Shown here one piece after another: positions 23,462 to 34,380 of a DNA stretch of 64,000 nt; the stretch's first letter is position 1; each line of letters starts with the position of its first letter. This DNA is from Mytilus californianus (taxonomy: Eukaryota; Mollusca; Bivalvia; Mytilida; Mytilidae). Location: the NCBI RefSeq assembly GCF_021869535.1, contig NW_026262734.1, positions 89,781,285 to 89,845,284 on the forward strand. Reading direction: 5' to 3'. Made by a program: the position numbers and the translations under genes. Under the pieces are notes generated by a model. That model was not told the DNA's origin. It saw only the letters and a program-made list of their open reading frames with translations, and made no database searches.

Positions 23462-23633
23462 ATTAGAGCTATTTTCCTAATTCTTGTAGATTAAAGGTTT
23501 GGTTGGCTTGCTTGCTTTGTTTTTATAAATGTTTGCTCAACTTAATTTCAATGCCTAAACAAACATTTATACAGACAAAGCAAGCAAGCCAACAGCACCT
23601 TTAAACTACAAGCATTAGGAAAATAGCTCTAAT
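23462..23633. repeat. 172-bp hairpin element (MITE-like)
   Basis: Arms of about 75 bp start at attagagctattttcctaat and end at attaggaaaatagctctaat, with a ~25-base loop around 23,530-23,560. The inner stem pairs ttggcttgcttgctttgt with acaaagcaagcaagccaa almost perfectly. The paralogous copy at about 45,533-45,672 keeps the inner stem but lacks the outer left arm. It may be a MITE or the template of a hairpin RNA; the sequence alone does not decide. Confidence 0.85.
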
Positions 23634-24190
23634 GACGTTTTATTTGTATGTGATGTAGATTTAGACCGAAACCGAAAACTTTGCTTTTTCGGTGACGTGG
23701 ATTGCCTTAACTGTCCAAGATATATGTATTCAATGATGGCGTGTCATATGAAAGGATTAATTTTATCCTACATATAGATCTGAATCTGGAAAAATTATTA
23801 CAGAAAATAGAATGGACAATATTAGCAATAAATGCTATTTTTTTGGAATTTATTGATATATTACCCCAGACTTTCACTAACAAAGTATGCATATATAATC
23901 AATCCTTCTGACTTCACAATTTTTGCTAGAAAGTCGGCTGAATTAAGACTTTATATGATGAAAATTAATTAATTTCCTTCTGTGAAAATGCATCGCATGT
24001 ACAACAGAAATGAATCGCCCCTACAGTGAAAATGAAGTCTAGTATCATTATTCGACAGTTAACATGAATCGCATAACGAAAACAGAATAGTGGAATTTAA
24101 TTCAATATCAACATGCTGATAACAAAACCTGTTTTAAGTTATTCAACATTAATAATTATGTTAAAAGGTATATTTTTCAGCAAATGAACC
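23634..24190 (+). repeat. Segment paralogous to 45,660-46,190 (part 2)
   Basis: Shared blocks include tatgtgatgtagatt, ggtgacgt, tcctacatatagatctg and tttatatgatgaaaattaat, followed by gaaaatgcatcgcatgtaca. It is co-linear with the 45-46-kb copy over more than 500 bp, with small indels. Confidence 0.88.
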
Positions 24191-24509
24191 TTAACTGCTG
24201 CGTTTCAATCTCTTGCACGCTCTGTTCGTGAACTATTCTTAATATTTATCTATTTGTGTATCAATTTTACACCTGGATGGCTGTAGGCGCGATGAAAACC
24301 CGTCCGCATCTCATACCTATATTGTGAATTTATAAAAACAGTACACATGATATATTATTTCTTATTTTATTAAAAAATCATCTGTTTATTTATCATTCTA
24401 TATTAGAAATTCATAACGGATACAGCAAAAATGGTATTTCAGGATTCGCACATTATATACACTGATTTTTGCTTTTTAAGTGTCTATCTATTCTATTTTT
24501 TTTATAGTT
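24191..24509. other. AT-rich sequence, nothing recognised
   Basis: No feature is recognised between the paralogous segment and the 3' part of repeat R3. Confidence 0.4.
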
Positions 24510-25090
24510 TTCATGATAGTAGGCAAAGACGTAAGATATTGGTAAAAATCGACAGTAACTTCTACAAAAACTTACTTGTGGTACTTGACTTGCTGATCAT
24601 TTTTGCTTTCTTATGTTTTTATCTATCTGATTACAGTTTTTCAAATTGATAAAAAAAAAACGTCATTAGAGCACAATAACTCGAGAGTCGTCTGACGATT
24701 TCGACTATGTGCTTTGATCATTTTTGGAATATTTGCCAAAAGTTTTGAAATGATAGATAATAAGTAGACCTGATCATTTTGAACATTTCAACCTCTTTCT
24801 ATTTGTCTATTTTTCTCTATTGCCTCAATTAGTAGCAGTTTTCAAGATAATAGACAAAACCTGCATTTTATTCCTGTGTTCTATTTTAAGCCATGTCGGC
24901 CAAGTTGGTTGGCAAGCGGGGTCATCAGACATATTTCTAAACTAGATACTCTAATTATGATTGTGGCCAATTTTTGTTAAATTGCCCAGTAGTTTCAGAG
25001 GAGAAGATTTCTGTAAAAGTTAACGACGACGGACGACGACGGCCAAGTGATGATAAAAGCTCACTTGGCCTTTTTGGCCAGGTGAGCTAA
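24510..25090 (+). repeat. Dispersed repeat R3, 3' part with terminal hairpin
   Basis: It contains attttaagccatgtcggcca, gcccagtagtttcagaggag and a GACGACGG-rich stretch, then ends in a near-perfect hairpin of GCTCACTTGGCC and GGCCAGGTGAGC (25,059-25,087). This is the standard 3' end of a repeat seen across bivalves. The 5' start (gctcacct) and the 3' end (aggtgagc) are short inverted complements. A terminal hairpin recalls Helitrons, but the CTRR terminus is not evident. Confidence 0.75.
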
Positions 25091-25440
25091 AAATGATATA
25101 CAGATAGTAGCACAGATTTATCTTGCTTGGTGGAATGAAACTTATACAGATGGTTGATATAGGGAATAGGTTAAAACTACTATTAGTTCAAATACAGGTT
25201 CGGTACAGTATCCCATTATCAATTATTAATTGCATCACATGTATACAGACAAAATATTTTCAATGAAGGTTCCTGCTTCTTTCTCACTATAATTGCAAGC
25301 ATATGTACATAAAATGTAGTTCGGGGAGCATCAGTTGGCAGTGAAGCTTTTACTGGTATTTTTTTACAAGCATATTTGTAACATTCTGGTCCTTACTATC
25401 ATTTGAATACGGCATTGCAGCTCATATTGATGATATCTTT
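25091..25440. other. Spacer before the right satellite arm, nothing recognised
   Basis: AT-rich sequence with no recognised repeat or gene. It forms the inner border of the right arm of the 21-kb element. Confidence 0.4.
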
Positions 25441-28400
25441 TCTTCCTCTATAATTAGGGGCTGAAGGGTCGCAGCAGTCCATTCCATTATTCAAAATAAG
25501 CTATTTCTTAATTTTAACGCGTATTTTGACATTTAGGTCCTCCGTAACTCCTCTAAAAGGCAATGCGGAACATATTGACTATATACCTTTTGTTTCTCTA
25601 TTGATAACCTTTGGAATGACGTATAAGGTATATCTGTAATTAGGGGTTAAAGGGTCGCAGCAGTCCATTCCATTATTCAAAATATCCATTTAATTATTCA
25701 AAATTGGCTATATATATATATTTCTTAATTTTCACGATTATTTTGGCATTTAGGTCCTCCGTAACCCCTCTAATAGTCATTGCGGCACATATCGTTTATA
25801 CTCAGTTTATTCCTCTATCAATAAGCTTTAATTTGGTGTATAAATTTTTCCTTGATTAGGGGATGACGGGCTGCAGCAGTCCATTCCATTATTCAAAATA
25901 AGCTATTTCTTAATGTTCACGCATATTTCGATATTTAGGGCCTTCGTTACTCCTCTAATATGCGATGCGAAACATATTGACTATAAACCTTTTGTTCCTC
26001 TCTTAATAAGCTTTCGAATGAGGTAAAAGGTATATCTATAATTAGGTGCTAAAGGGTCGCAGCAGTCCATTCCATTATTTAAAATATCCATTTCATTATT
26101 CAAAATTCGCTATTTCTTAATTTTCACGCGTATCTTTGCATCTAAGTCCTCCGTAACCCCTCTAATGGTCATTGCGGCACATATCGTTTATACTCAGTTT
26201 ATTCCTCTATCAATAAGCTTTAATTTAGTGTATAAATTTTTCCTTGATTAGGGGCTGACGGGTTGCAGCAGTCCATTCCATTATTCAAAATAAGCTGTTT
26301 CTTAATGTTCACGCGTATTTCGATATTTAGGTCCTTCGTTACTCCTCTAATATGCGTTGCGGAACATATTGACTATATACCTTTTGTTCCTCTCTGAATA
26401 AGCTTTCGAATGAGGTAAAAGGTATATCTATAACTAGAGGCTAAAGGGTCGCAGCAGTCCATTCCATTATTCAAAATATCCATTTCATTATTCAAAATTG
26501 GCTATTTCTTAATTTTCACGCGTATTTTGGCATTTCAGTCCTCCGTAACCCCTCTAATTGTCATTGTGGCACATATCGTTTATACTCAGTGTATTCCTCT
26601 ACCAATAAGCTTTAATTTGGTGTATAAATATTTCCTTGATTAGGGGCTGACGGGTTGCAGCAGTCCATTCTATTATTCAAAATAAGCTATTTCTTAATGT
26701 TCACGCGTATTTCGATATTTAGGTCCTTCGTTACTCCTCTAATATGCGTTGCGGAACATATTGACTATAAACCTTTTGTTCCTTTCTTAATAAACTTTCG
26801 AATAAGGTATAAGGTATATCTATAATTAGGGGTTAAAGGGTCGCAGCAGTCCATTCCATTATTCAAAATATCCATTTCATTATTCAAAATTGGCTATTTC
26901 TTTATTTTCACGCGTATTTAGGCATTTAGGTCCTCCGTAACCCCGCTAATGGTCATTGCGGCACATATCGTTTATACTCAGTTTATTCCTCTATCAATAA
27001 GCTTTCATTTGGTGTATAAATTTTTCCTTGATTAGGGGCTGACGGGCTGCAGCAGTCCATTTCATTATTCAAAATAAGCTGTTTCTTAATGTTCACGCGT
27101 ATTTCGATATTTAGGTCCTTCGTTACTCCTCTAATATGCGTTGCGGAACATACTGACTATAAACCTTTGTTACTCTCTTAATAAGCTTTCGAATGAGGTA
27201 TAAGGTATATCTATAATTAGGGGCTAAAGGGTCGCAGCAGTCCATTCCATTATTCAAAATATCCATTTCATTATTCAAAATTGGCTATTTCTTAATTTTC
27301 ACGCGTATTTTGGCATTTAGGTCCTCCGTAACCGCTCTAATGGTCATTGCGGCACATATCGTTTATACTCAGTTTATTCCTCTATCAATAAGTTTTAATT
27401 TGGTGTATAAATTTTTCCTTGATTAGGGGCTGACGGGCTGCAGCAGTCCATTCCATTATTTAAAATAAGCTATTTCTTAATGTTCACGCATATTTCGATA
27501 TTTAGGGCCTTCGTTACTCCTCTAATATGCGATGCGGAACAAATTGACTATAAACCTTTCGTTCCTCTCTTAATAAGCTTTCGAATGAGGTAAAAGGTAT
27601 ATCTATAATTAGGTGCTAAAGGGTCGCAGCAGTCCATTCCATTATTTAAAATATCCATTTCATTATTCAAAATTCGCTATTTCTTAATTTTCACGCGTAT
27701 TTTTGCATCTAAGTCCTCCGTAACCCCTCTAATGGTCATTGCGGCACATATCGTTTATACTCAGTTTATTCCTCTATCAATAAGCTTTAATTTGGTGTAT
27801 AAATTTTTCCTTGATTAGGGGCTGACGGGTTGCAGCAGTCCATTCCATTATTCAAAATAAGCTGTTTCTTAATGTTCACGCGTATTTCGATATTTAGGTC
27901 CTTCGTTACTCCTCTAATATGCGTTGCGGAACATATTGACTATATACCTTTTGTTCCTCTCTGAATAAGCTTTCGAATGAGGTAAAAGGTATATCTATAA
28001 CTAGGGGCTAAAGGGTCGCAGCAGTCCATTCCATTATTCAAAATATCCATTTCATTATTCAAAATTGGCTATTTCTTAATTTTCACGCGTATTTTGGCAT
28101 TTCAGTCCTCCGTAACCCCTCTAATTGTCATTGTGGCACATATCGTTTATACTCAGTGTATTCCTCTACCAATAAGCTTTAATTTGGTGTATAAATTTTT
28201 CCTTGATTAAGGGCTGACGGGTTGCAGCAGTCCATTCTATTATTCAAAATAAGCTATTTCTTAATGTTCACGCGTATTTCGATATTTAGGTCCTTCGTTA
28301 CTCCTCTAATATGCGTTGCGGAACATATTGACTATAAACCTTTTGTTCCTCTCTTAATAAGCTTTCGAATGAGGTATAAGGTATATCTATAATTAGGGGT

Positions 28401-31400
28401 TAAAGGGTCGCAGCAGTCCATTCCATTATTCAAAATATCCATTTCATTATTCAAAATTGGCTATTTCATTATTTTCACGCGTATTTAGGCATTTAGGTCC
28501 TCCGTAACCCCGCTAATGGTCATTGCGGCACATATCGTTTATACTCAGTTTATTCCTCTATCAATAAGCTTTCATTTGGTGTATAAATTTTTCCTTGATT
28601 AGGGGCTGACGGGCTGCAGCAGTCCATTTCATTATTCAAAATAAGCTGTTTCTTAATGTTCACGCGTATTTCGATATTTAGGTCCTTCGTTACTCCTCTT
28701 ATATGCGTTGCGGAACATACTGACTATAAACCTTTTGTTACTCTCTTAATAAGCTTTCGAATGCGGTATAAGGTATATCTAAAATTAGGGGCTGAAGGGT
28801 CTCAGCAGTCCATTCCATTATTCAAATATCCATTTCATTATTCAAAATTGGCTATTTCTTAATTTTCACGCGTATTTTGGCATTTAGGTTCTCCGTAACC
28901 CCTCTAATGGTCATTGTGGCACATATCGTTTATACTCAGTTTATTCCTCTATCAATAAGCTTTAATTTGGTGTATAAATGTTTCCTTGATTAGGGGCTGA
29001 CGGGCTGCAGCAGTCCATTCCATTATTCAAAATAAGCTATTTCTTAATGTTCACGCATATTTCGATATTTAGGGCCTTCGTTACTCCTCTAATATGCGTT
29101 GCGGAACATATTGACTATAAACCTTTTGTTCCTCTCTTAATAAGCTTTCGAATGAGGTATAAGGTATATCTATAATTAGGGGCTAAAGGGTCGCAGCAGT
29201 CCATTCCATTATTCAAAATATCCATTTCATTATTCAAAATTGGCTATTTCTTAATTTTCACGCGTTTTTTGGCATTTAGGTCCTCCGTAAACCCTCTAAT
29301 GGTCATTGCGGCACATATCGTTTATACTCAGTTTATTCCTCTATCAATAAGCTTTAATTTGGTGTATAAATTTTTCCTTGATTAGGGTCTGACGGGCTGC
29401 AGCAGTCCATTCCATTATTCAAAATAAGCTATTTCTTAATGTTCACGCGTATTTCGATATTTAGGTCCTTCGTTACTCCTCTAATATGCGTTGCGGAACA
29501 TATTGACTATAAACCTTTTGTTCCTCTCTGAATAAGCTTTCGAATGAGGTAAAAGGTATATCTATAATTAGGGGCTAAAGGGTCGCAGCAGTCCATTCCG
29601 TTATTTAAAATATCCATTTCATTATTCAAAATTGGTTATTTCTTAATTTTCACGCGTATTTTGGCATCTAAGTCCTCCGTAACCCCTCTAATGGTCATTG
29701 CGGCACATATCGTTTATACTCAGTTTATTCCTCTATCAATAAGCTTTCATTTGGTGTATACATTTTTCCTTGATTAGGGGCTGATGGGCTGCAGCAGTCC
29801 ATTCCATTATTCAAAATAAGCTGTTTCTTAATGTTCACGCGTATTTCGATATTTAGGTCCTTCGTTACTCCTCTAATATGCGTTGCGGAACATACTGACT
29901 ATAAACCTTTTGTTACTCTCTTAATAAGCTTTTGAATGAGGTATAAGGTATATCTATAATTAGGGGCCAAAGGGACGCAGCAGTCCATTCCATTATTCAA
30001 AATATCCATTTCATTATTCAAAATTGGCTATTTCTTAATTTTCACGCGTATTTTGGCATTTAGGTCCTCCGTAACCCCTCTAATGGTCATTGCGGCACAT
30101 ATCGTTTATACTCAGTTTATTCCTCTATCAAAAAGCTTTAATTTGGTGTATAAATTTTTCCTTGATTAGGGCTGACGGGCTGCAGCAGTCCATTCCATTA
30201 TTCAAAATAAGCTATTTCTTAATGTTCACGCGTATTTCGATATTTAGGTCCTTCGTTACTCCTCTAATATGCGTTGCGGAACATATTGACTATAAACCTT
30301 TTGTTCCTCTCTTAATAAGCTTTCGAATGAAATATAAGGTATATGTATAATTAGGGGCTAAAGGGTCGCAGCAGTCCATTCCATTATTCAAATATCCATT
30401 TCATTATTCAAAATTGGCTACTAGTATTTCTTAATTTTCACGCGTATTTTGGCATTTCGGTCCTCCGTAACCCCTCTAATGGTCATTGCGGCACATATCG
30501 TTTATACTCAGTTTATTCCTTTATTAATAAGCTTTACTTTGGTGTATAAATGTTTCCGTGATTAGGGGCTGACGGGCTGCAGCAGTCCATTCCATTATTC
30601 AAAATAAGCTATTTCTTAATGTTCACGCATATTTCGATAATTAGGGCCTTCGTTACTCCTCTAATATGCGTTGCGGAACATATTGACTATAAACCTTTTG
30701 TTCCTCTCTTAATAAGCTTTCGAATGAGGTATAAGGTATATCTATAATTAGGGGCTTAAGGGTCGCAGCAGTCAATTCCATTATTCAAAATATCCATTCC
30801 ATTATTCAAAATTGGCTATTTCTTAATTTTCACGCGTTTTTTGGCATTTAGGTCCTCCGTAACCGTTCTAATGGTCATTGCGGCACATATCGTTTATACT
30901 CAGTTTATTCCTCTATCAATAAGCTTTAATTTGGTGTATAAATTTTTCCTTGATTAGGGGCTGACGGGCTGCAGCAGTCCATTCCATTATTCAAAATAAG
31001 CTATTTCTTAATGTTCACGCGTATTTCGATATTTAGGTCCTTCGTTACTCCTCTAATATGCGTTGCGGAACATATTGACTATATACCTTTTGTTCCTCTC
31101 TTAATAAGCTTTCGAATGAGGTATAAGGTATATCTATAATTAGGGGCTAAAGGGTTGCAGCAGTCCATTCCATTATTCAAAATATCCATTTCATTATTCA
31201 AAATTGGCTATTTCTTAATTTTCACGCGTATTTTGGTATTTAGGTCCTCCGTAACCCCTCTAATGGTCATTGCGGCACATATCGTTTATACTCAGTTTAT
31301 TCCTCTATCAATAAGCTTTAATTTGGTGTATAAATTTTTCCTTGATTAGGGGCTGACGGGCTGCAGCAGTCCATTCCATTATTCAAAATAAGCTATTTCT

Positions 31401-31660
31401 TAATGTTCACGCGTATTTCGATATTTAGGTCCTTCGTTACTCCTCTAATATGCGTTGCGGAACATATTGACTATAAACCTTTTGTTCCTCTCTTAATAAG
31501 CTTTCGAATGAGGTATAAGGTATATCTATAATAAGGGGCTAAAGGGTCGCAGCAGTCCATTCCATTATTCAAAATATCCATTTCATTATTCAAAATTGGC
31601 TATTTCTTAATTTTCACGCGTATTTTGGCATTTAGGTCCTCCGTAACCCCTCTAATGGTC
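25441..31660 (-). repeat. 392-bp satellite array, right arm (inverted)
   Basis: About 16 units of the same A+B dimer as in the left arm, in reverse orientation (half A seen as cctctaatggtcattgcggc, half B as actcctctaatatgcgttgc). Variant units recur at a spacing of about 1,568 bp, i.e. four dimers: gggccttcgttactcctcta with the rare gcgatgcg at about 25,940 and 27,508; catctaagtcctcc at about 26,139 and 27,707; and aactag instead of aattag at about 26,431 and 27,999. The innermost units are the most diverged. Frames of 64-86 codons inside are repeat by-products. Confidence 0.96.
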
Positions 31661-32120
31661 ATTGCTGAACAATTGACTTGTTATATCTATAATTAGAGGA
31701 TGAAGAATAGCAAAGGTCCAGTGAAAATAAAAAAAGACCACGTAGAGTATTTTAATTTATAAATGTATGTTTTGGTATTCAGTTCGTCCATACATTGAAC
31801 CAAGGAATTTCTGTTAAAAATAGTTAGGAAAACCCACTAGTTTATCCTCCGAAACTAGGAACCAGATAAATAAATCAAATTAGAATTTAAAGAGTGTTTT
31901 ATATTTATTTTTTCTGATATCAAGGGATATAGCTATAGTGTCACAGTCAATTTTTTTAATTTATTTCACTATTCACCGCTTCATCTGAATAATGAAACAT
32001 AAACTATTTCATTATTCATTATTCATCACTTAACATTGAATAGTGAATAGTGAACTATTTCATTATCTATTATTGAATTTTGAATAATGAAAAATGAATA
32101 ATGGACGTACTTCAGCGCGG
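31661..32120 (-). repeat. Outer terminal inverted repeat, right (unique part)
   Basis: Reverse-complement partner of 11,044-11,548. It ends in sequence rich in attattcatt/aatgaata, and its last 18 bases differ from the left end in one position. Confidence 0.9.
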
Positions 32121-32121
32121 T

Positions 32122-32131
32122 TCGTTGAGAA
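32122..32131. other. Right target-site duplication of the 21-kb element
   Basis: TCGTTGAGAA pairs with the copy at 11,034-11,043 with one mismatch. Beyond it the gag coding sequence of the Ngaro element resumes. Confidence 0.75.
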
Positions 32132-32385
32132 CTGTTATTTGGTTGTCCAGCAGCGAATCTAGGACCACGCCTAAAATTAAAATTTGTCTGAGCACCATAA
32201 AATCGTGTACAGTTTACCGATGGGTGAATACCTGTACAACGTAAACAACTATGTGAATAATGACAGTTAGGCCTAGTACAGGAGCCATTGTTATAATCAT
32301 AACATTTATACACATTAGTTTCATGGTTTTGGTTATTTTGTGTGTTATCATCATACATGAAGAGTAACCAAAGCTCTAAATCAAC
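32128..32385 (-). pseudogene. Ngaro gag, zinc-finger (nucleocapsid) part
   Basis: Minus-strand frame with TVDLELWLLF just upstream of residue MYDDN, then a C-x7-C-x4-C-x3-H finger (Cys19, Cys27, Cys32, His36 counted from that Met) followed by C-x2-C-x3-H-x4-C (Cys38, Cys41, His45, Cys50). This arrangement is typical of the first frame of DIRS and Ngaro elements and should bind nucleic acid. The frame then runs into the inserted 21-kb element at Q-R. In the same phase it resumes beyond the other junction at about 11,036 and would stop at 10,962-10,964, overlapping the start of pol in another frame. Confidence 0.8.
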
Positions 32386-33066
32386 TGTTCCCTAGTTACA
32401 AGACGGCATTCTTATTTTTTTTAAACGGAATTGCTCGTCGTACCTCTTCCAGCCTAAACCGGGAACCCTACTAGGTCCCAGTCGTATGTTACTCATGTAT
32501 TTCAGAAGCCCTCTTGCCTCTCCCAAATGACTTGACAAATAAATATCAATAAAAATCAGAAATGCATCAGTCCACTGACTAATATTATTAATTTTTACTG
32601 TTGATGCTTTTGGTTTAGATTGTAGAACACCATCTTTTATTATTAAAGTATTAGAATTATAATCAATAGGTACTGGGTTCGACAATAAACAACCCAGATC
32701 AATATATTCACCATTTAAGATTTTTTGTCTGATATTGCTCGAAACATTATTACCTAAATCATTGCTGATGCTGGGAATTTCATGTACAGAATTGACATTA
32801 GATTCAAAATTTTGAAATGTACCTTGTTCATTGATGTTTTGTGAATACACAGGCATTACGGACTCTTCATTATTCGGCAAATCCACTGAACTGTTAGACA
32901 TAGTAGATGGTCCTGGTGCATTAGATGTTGGAATTTGCATCCGGGGCGGCACTACATCATGTTCTGTTTGGGACGGTGCAGCTGTCCTGTCATTCTCAGT
33001 AACACGGGCTGTTCTCCTTCTTTTAACTCCTTTTCCCCTCGCGACAGTTTTTCCCCTAGGCATCAC
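32386..33066 (-). pseudogene. Ngaro gag, N-terminal part
   Basis: An open frame of 224 codons (33,066-32,392). It starts with a basic stretch (GKTVARGKGVKRRRTARV), then a low-complexity Asn/Ser-rich region, then a conserved-looking C-terminal domain (NNISQWTDAFLIFIDIYLSS, LLKYMSNIRLG, GWKRYDEQFRLKK) that matches the first frame of Ngaro/DIRS-type elements. A small indel near 32,392-32,400 separates it from the zinc-finger part. The role by family is a structural capsid-like protein. Two ATG codons overlap at the start (MMPRG) and the first is taken. Confidence 0.8.
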
Positions 33067-33400
33067 TAACCTTCCAATAAATGAACACAGTATAAATAAA
33101 AATAATAATAGTTGTCAATCTTAAAATATATGTATAACTAAATATAAAAGTAAACATGAAATAAACAACGCAATATCTATGACGGAAAAGAGTTGATAAT
33201 AAATCAATTAATCAAATGTCAATTTAAAGCATTTACCGAATATTTCTTAACGGAAGCCTAGTTAAATATATTTCACTGAAATAGATAAGGGGTCAACAGC
33301 TAATCATCGCTGGGGACGTCATCGCTGAGCACGTTAGTCCACGGAGAGGACGCCAAGGAGAGATAACTGTGTCTGTATTAGATTTTAACATGTGTGAAGT
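33067..33400 (-). mobile_element. Ngaro 5' non-coding region (putative)
   Basis: This lies upstream of gag on the minus strand. The GC-richer patch ggggacgtcatcgctgagca to cacggagaggacgcc (about 33,310-33,355) could be near the element's end. I could not match it to a copy at the 3' side, so the terminus is uncertain. Confidence 0.4.
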
Positions 33401-33829
33401 AACATGAGGTTTTATAACATTTTTTAAATAACTCTCTAAATAAAGTTTCCATGAGACAGCAACCAAAATGTAATCGAAAAAGATGTTATGTAATATTTAA
33501 AATTACAAAGAAAGAAAACAAATATATACTGTATTTACACTTGACAGCGATTTCAACATAAATATGCAAGCCTTTGTAAATCTTCTTCTTCTTCTAAAAC
33601 AATTATAAATCTCAATATAATTTTTAAATGTATATTTCGAAATCGTCCTTTGGCAAAAATATCTGAACAATCTTATAGTATGTCCTCATATACCATATAC
33701 AATGTACAAACAACTATACCTTCTCGATCATCTATTTTCTATGCCAAAAAAATCAATCAGGGTAGACAAAATTATGACTTTTTTCTACAAGTATTTGAAA
33801 CATTCCTGAGCTTGATTTGTTTTTTTTAA
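33401..33829. other. AT-rich spacer, nothing recognised
   Basis: No repeat or gene is recognised except a short cttcttcttctt microsatellite near 33,580. Confidence 0.45.
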
Positions 33830-34170
33830 ATTTCGACTGAAAGGTCAATACCGCTAATAGAAGGTATAACCAACGTCTTCAGCATGGATTTATTTTGATT
33901 TTCACTAAACACTTCATAAATGTTCATCATATGTATACTATTCAAACGTCCTGAGGGTGGATTTATTGAGAGGACTACTGTTTTTTTGTTATAATTTTAA
34001 GTAATAGAATGTTCATAGCAGGGATGCATATTCAACAGCCTGAGTTTTGATTTTTCTGATGTCCACTGAAAAGTCCTGTTATGACCATAAAAGGTGCGCC
34101 TTTCCAACGTCCTGAGCGTGAATTTATTCTGATGTACTTTAAAAATTGACTATAAAGTCATATACTGTGA
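33830..34170 (+). repeat. Degenerate edge of the 73-bp satellite
   Basis: Four or five strongly diverged units (ccaacgtcttcagcatggat, caaacgtcctgagggtggat, ccaacgtcctgagcgtgaat) merge into the main array. High divergence at the margin is typical of satellites. Confidence 0.85.
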
Positions 34171-34380
34171 ATATAAAAAAGAAGATGTGGTATGAATGCC
34201 AATGAGACAACTCTCCACAAGAGACCAAATGACATAGAAATTAACAGCTATAGGTCATCATAAAGCCTTAAACAATGAGAAAAAGCCCATACCGCATAGT
34301 CAGCTATAAAAGGCCCCGAAATCACAAATGTAAAACAATTCAAACGAGAAAACTAACGGCCTAATTCATGTACAAAGAGA
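34171..34380 (+). mobile_element. Dispersed repeat R1 inserted in the 73-bp satellite
   Basis: A 210-bp partial copy from atataaaaaagaagatgtgg to ggcctaattcatgtacaaag, placed between satellite units. It is truncated relative to the ~490-bp copy at 15.6 kb and lacks the part after the ctaacggcc block. Confidence 0.85.

Larger units (their letters stand above)
11044..32120. mobile_element. ~21-kb foldback element with satellite-built inverted arms
   Basis: The ends are inverted: CCACGCTGAAGTACGTCC at 11,044 and the complement of CCGCGCTGAAGTACGTCC at 32,120. Similarity continues inward about 0.5 kb (11,044-11,548 against 31,660-32,120) and then through 392-bp satellite arrays in opposite orientation (left 3.5 kb, right 6.2 kb). 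The core, about 15,020-25,430, is not inverted and holds repeat debris and no recognisable intact transposase. Target duplications flank it, and the gag reading frame of the interrupted Ngaro element resumes across the gap, so it arrived as an insertion. TIRs made of tandem repeats are typical of Foldback/Galileo-type elements; a 9-11-bp duplication would suit a Mutator-like or P-related transposase. The superfamily is inference. Confidence 0.85.

Noticed and set aside
25059..25087. Rho-independent terminator (stem-loop then T-run)
   Set aside because: The stem is the standard end of molluscan repeat R3, in a eukaryotic context; it is not followed by a bacterial-type terminator setting.
28656..31349. 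Small protein genes of 64-86 codons
   Set aside because: By-products of the inverted 392-bp array, interrupted in most units.
7237..33400. Terminal inverted repeat of the Ngaro element (aacacatgttaa near 7,246 and ttaacatgtgt near 33,388)
   Set aside because: Only about 11 bp match, the AT-rich motif is partly self-complementary, and Ngaro elements are expected to have split direct repeats instead.
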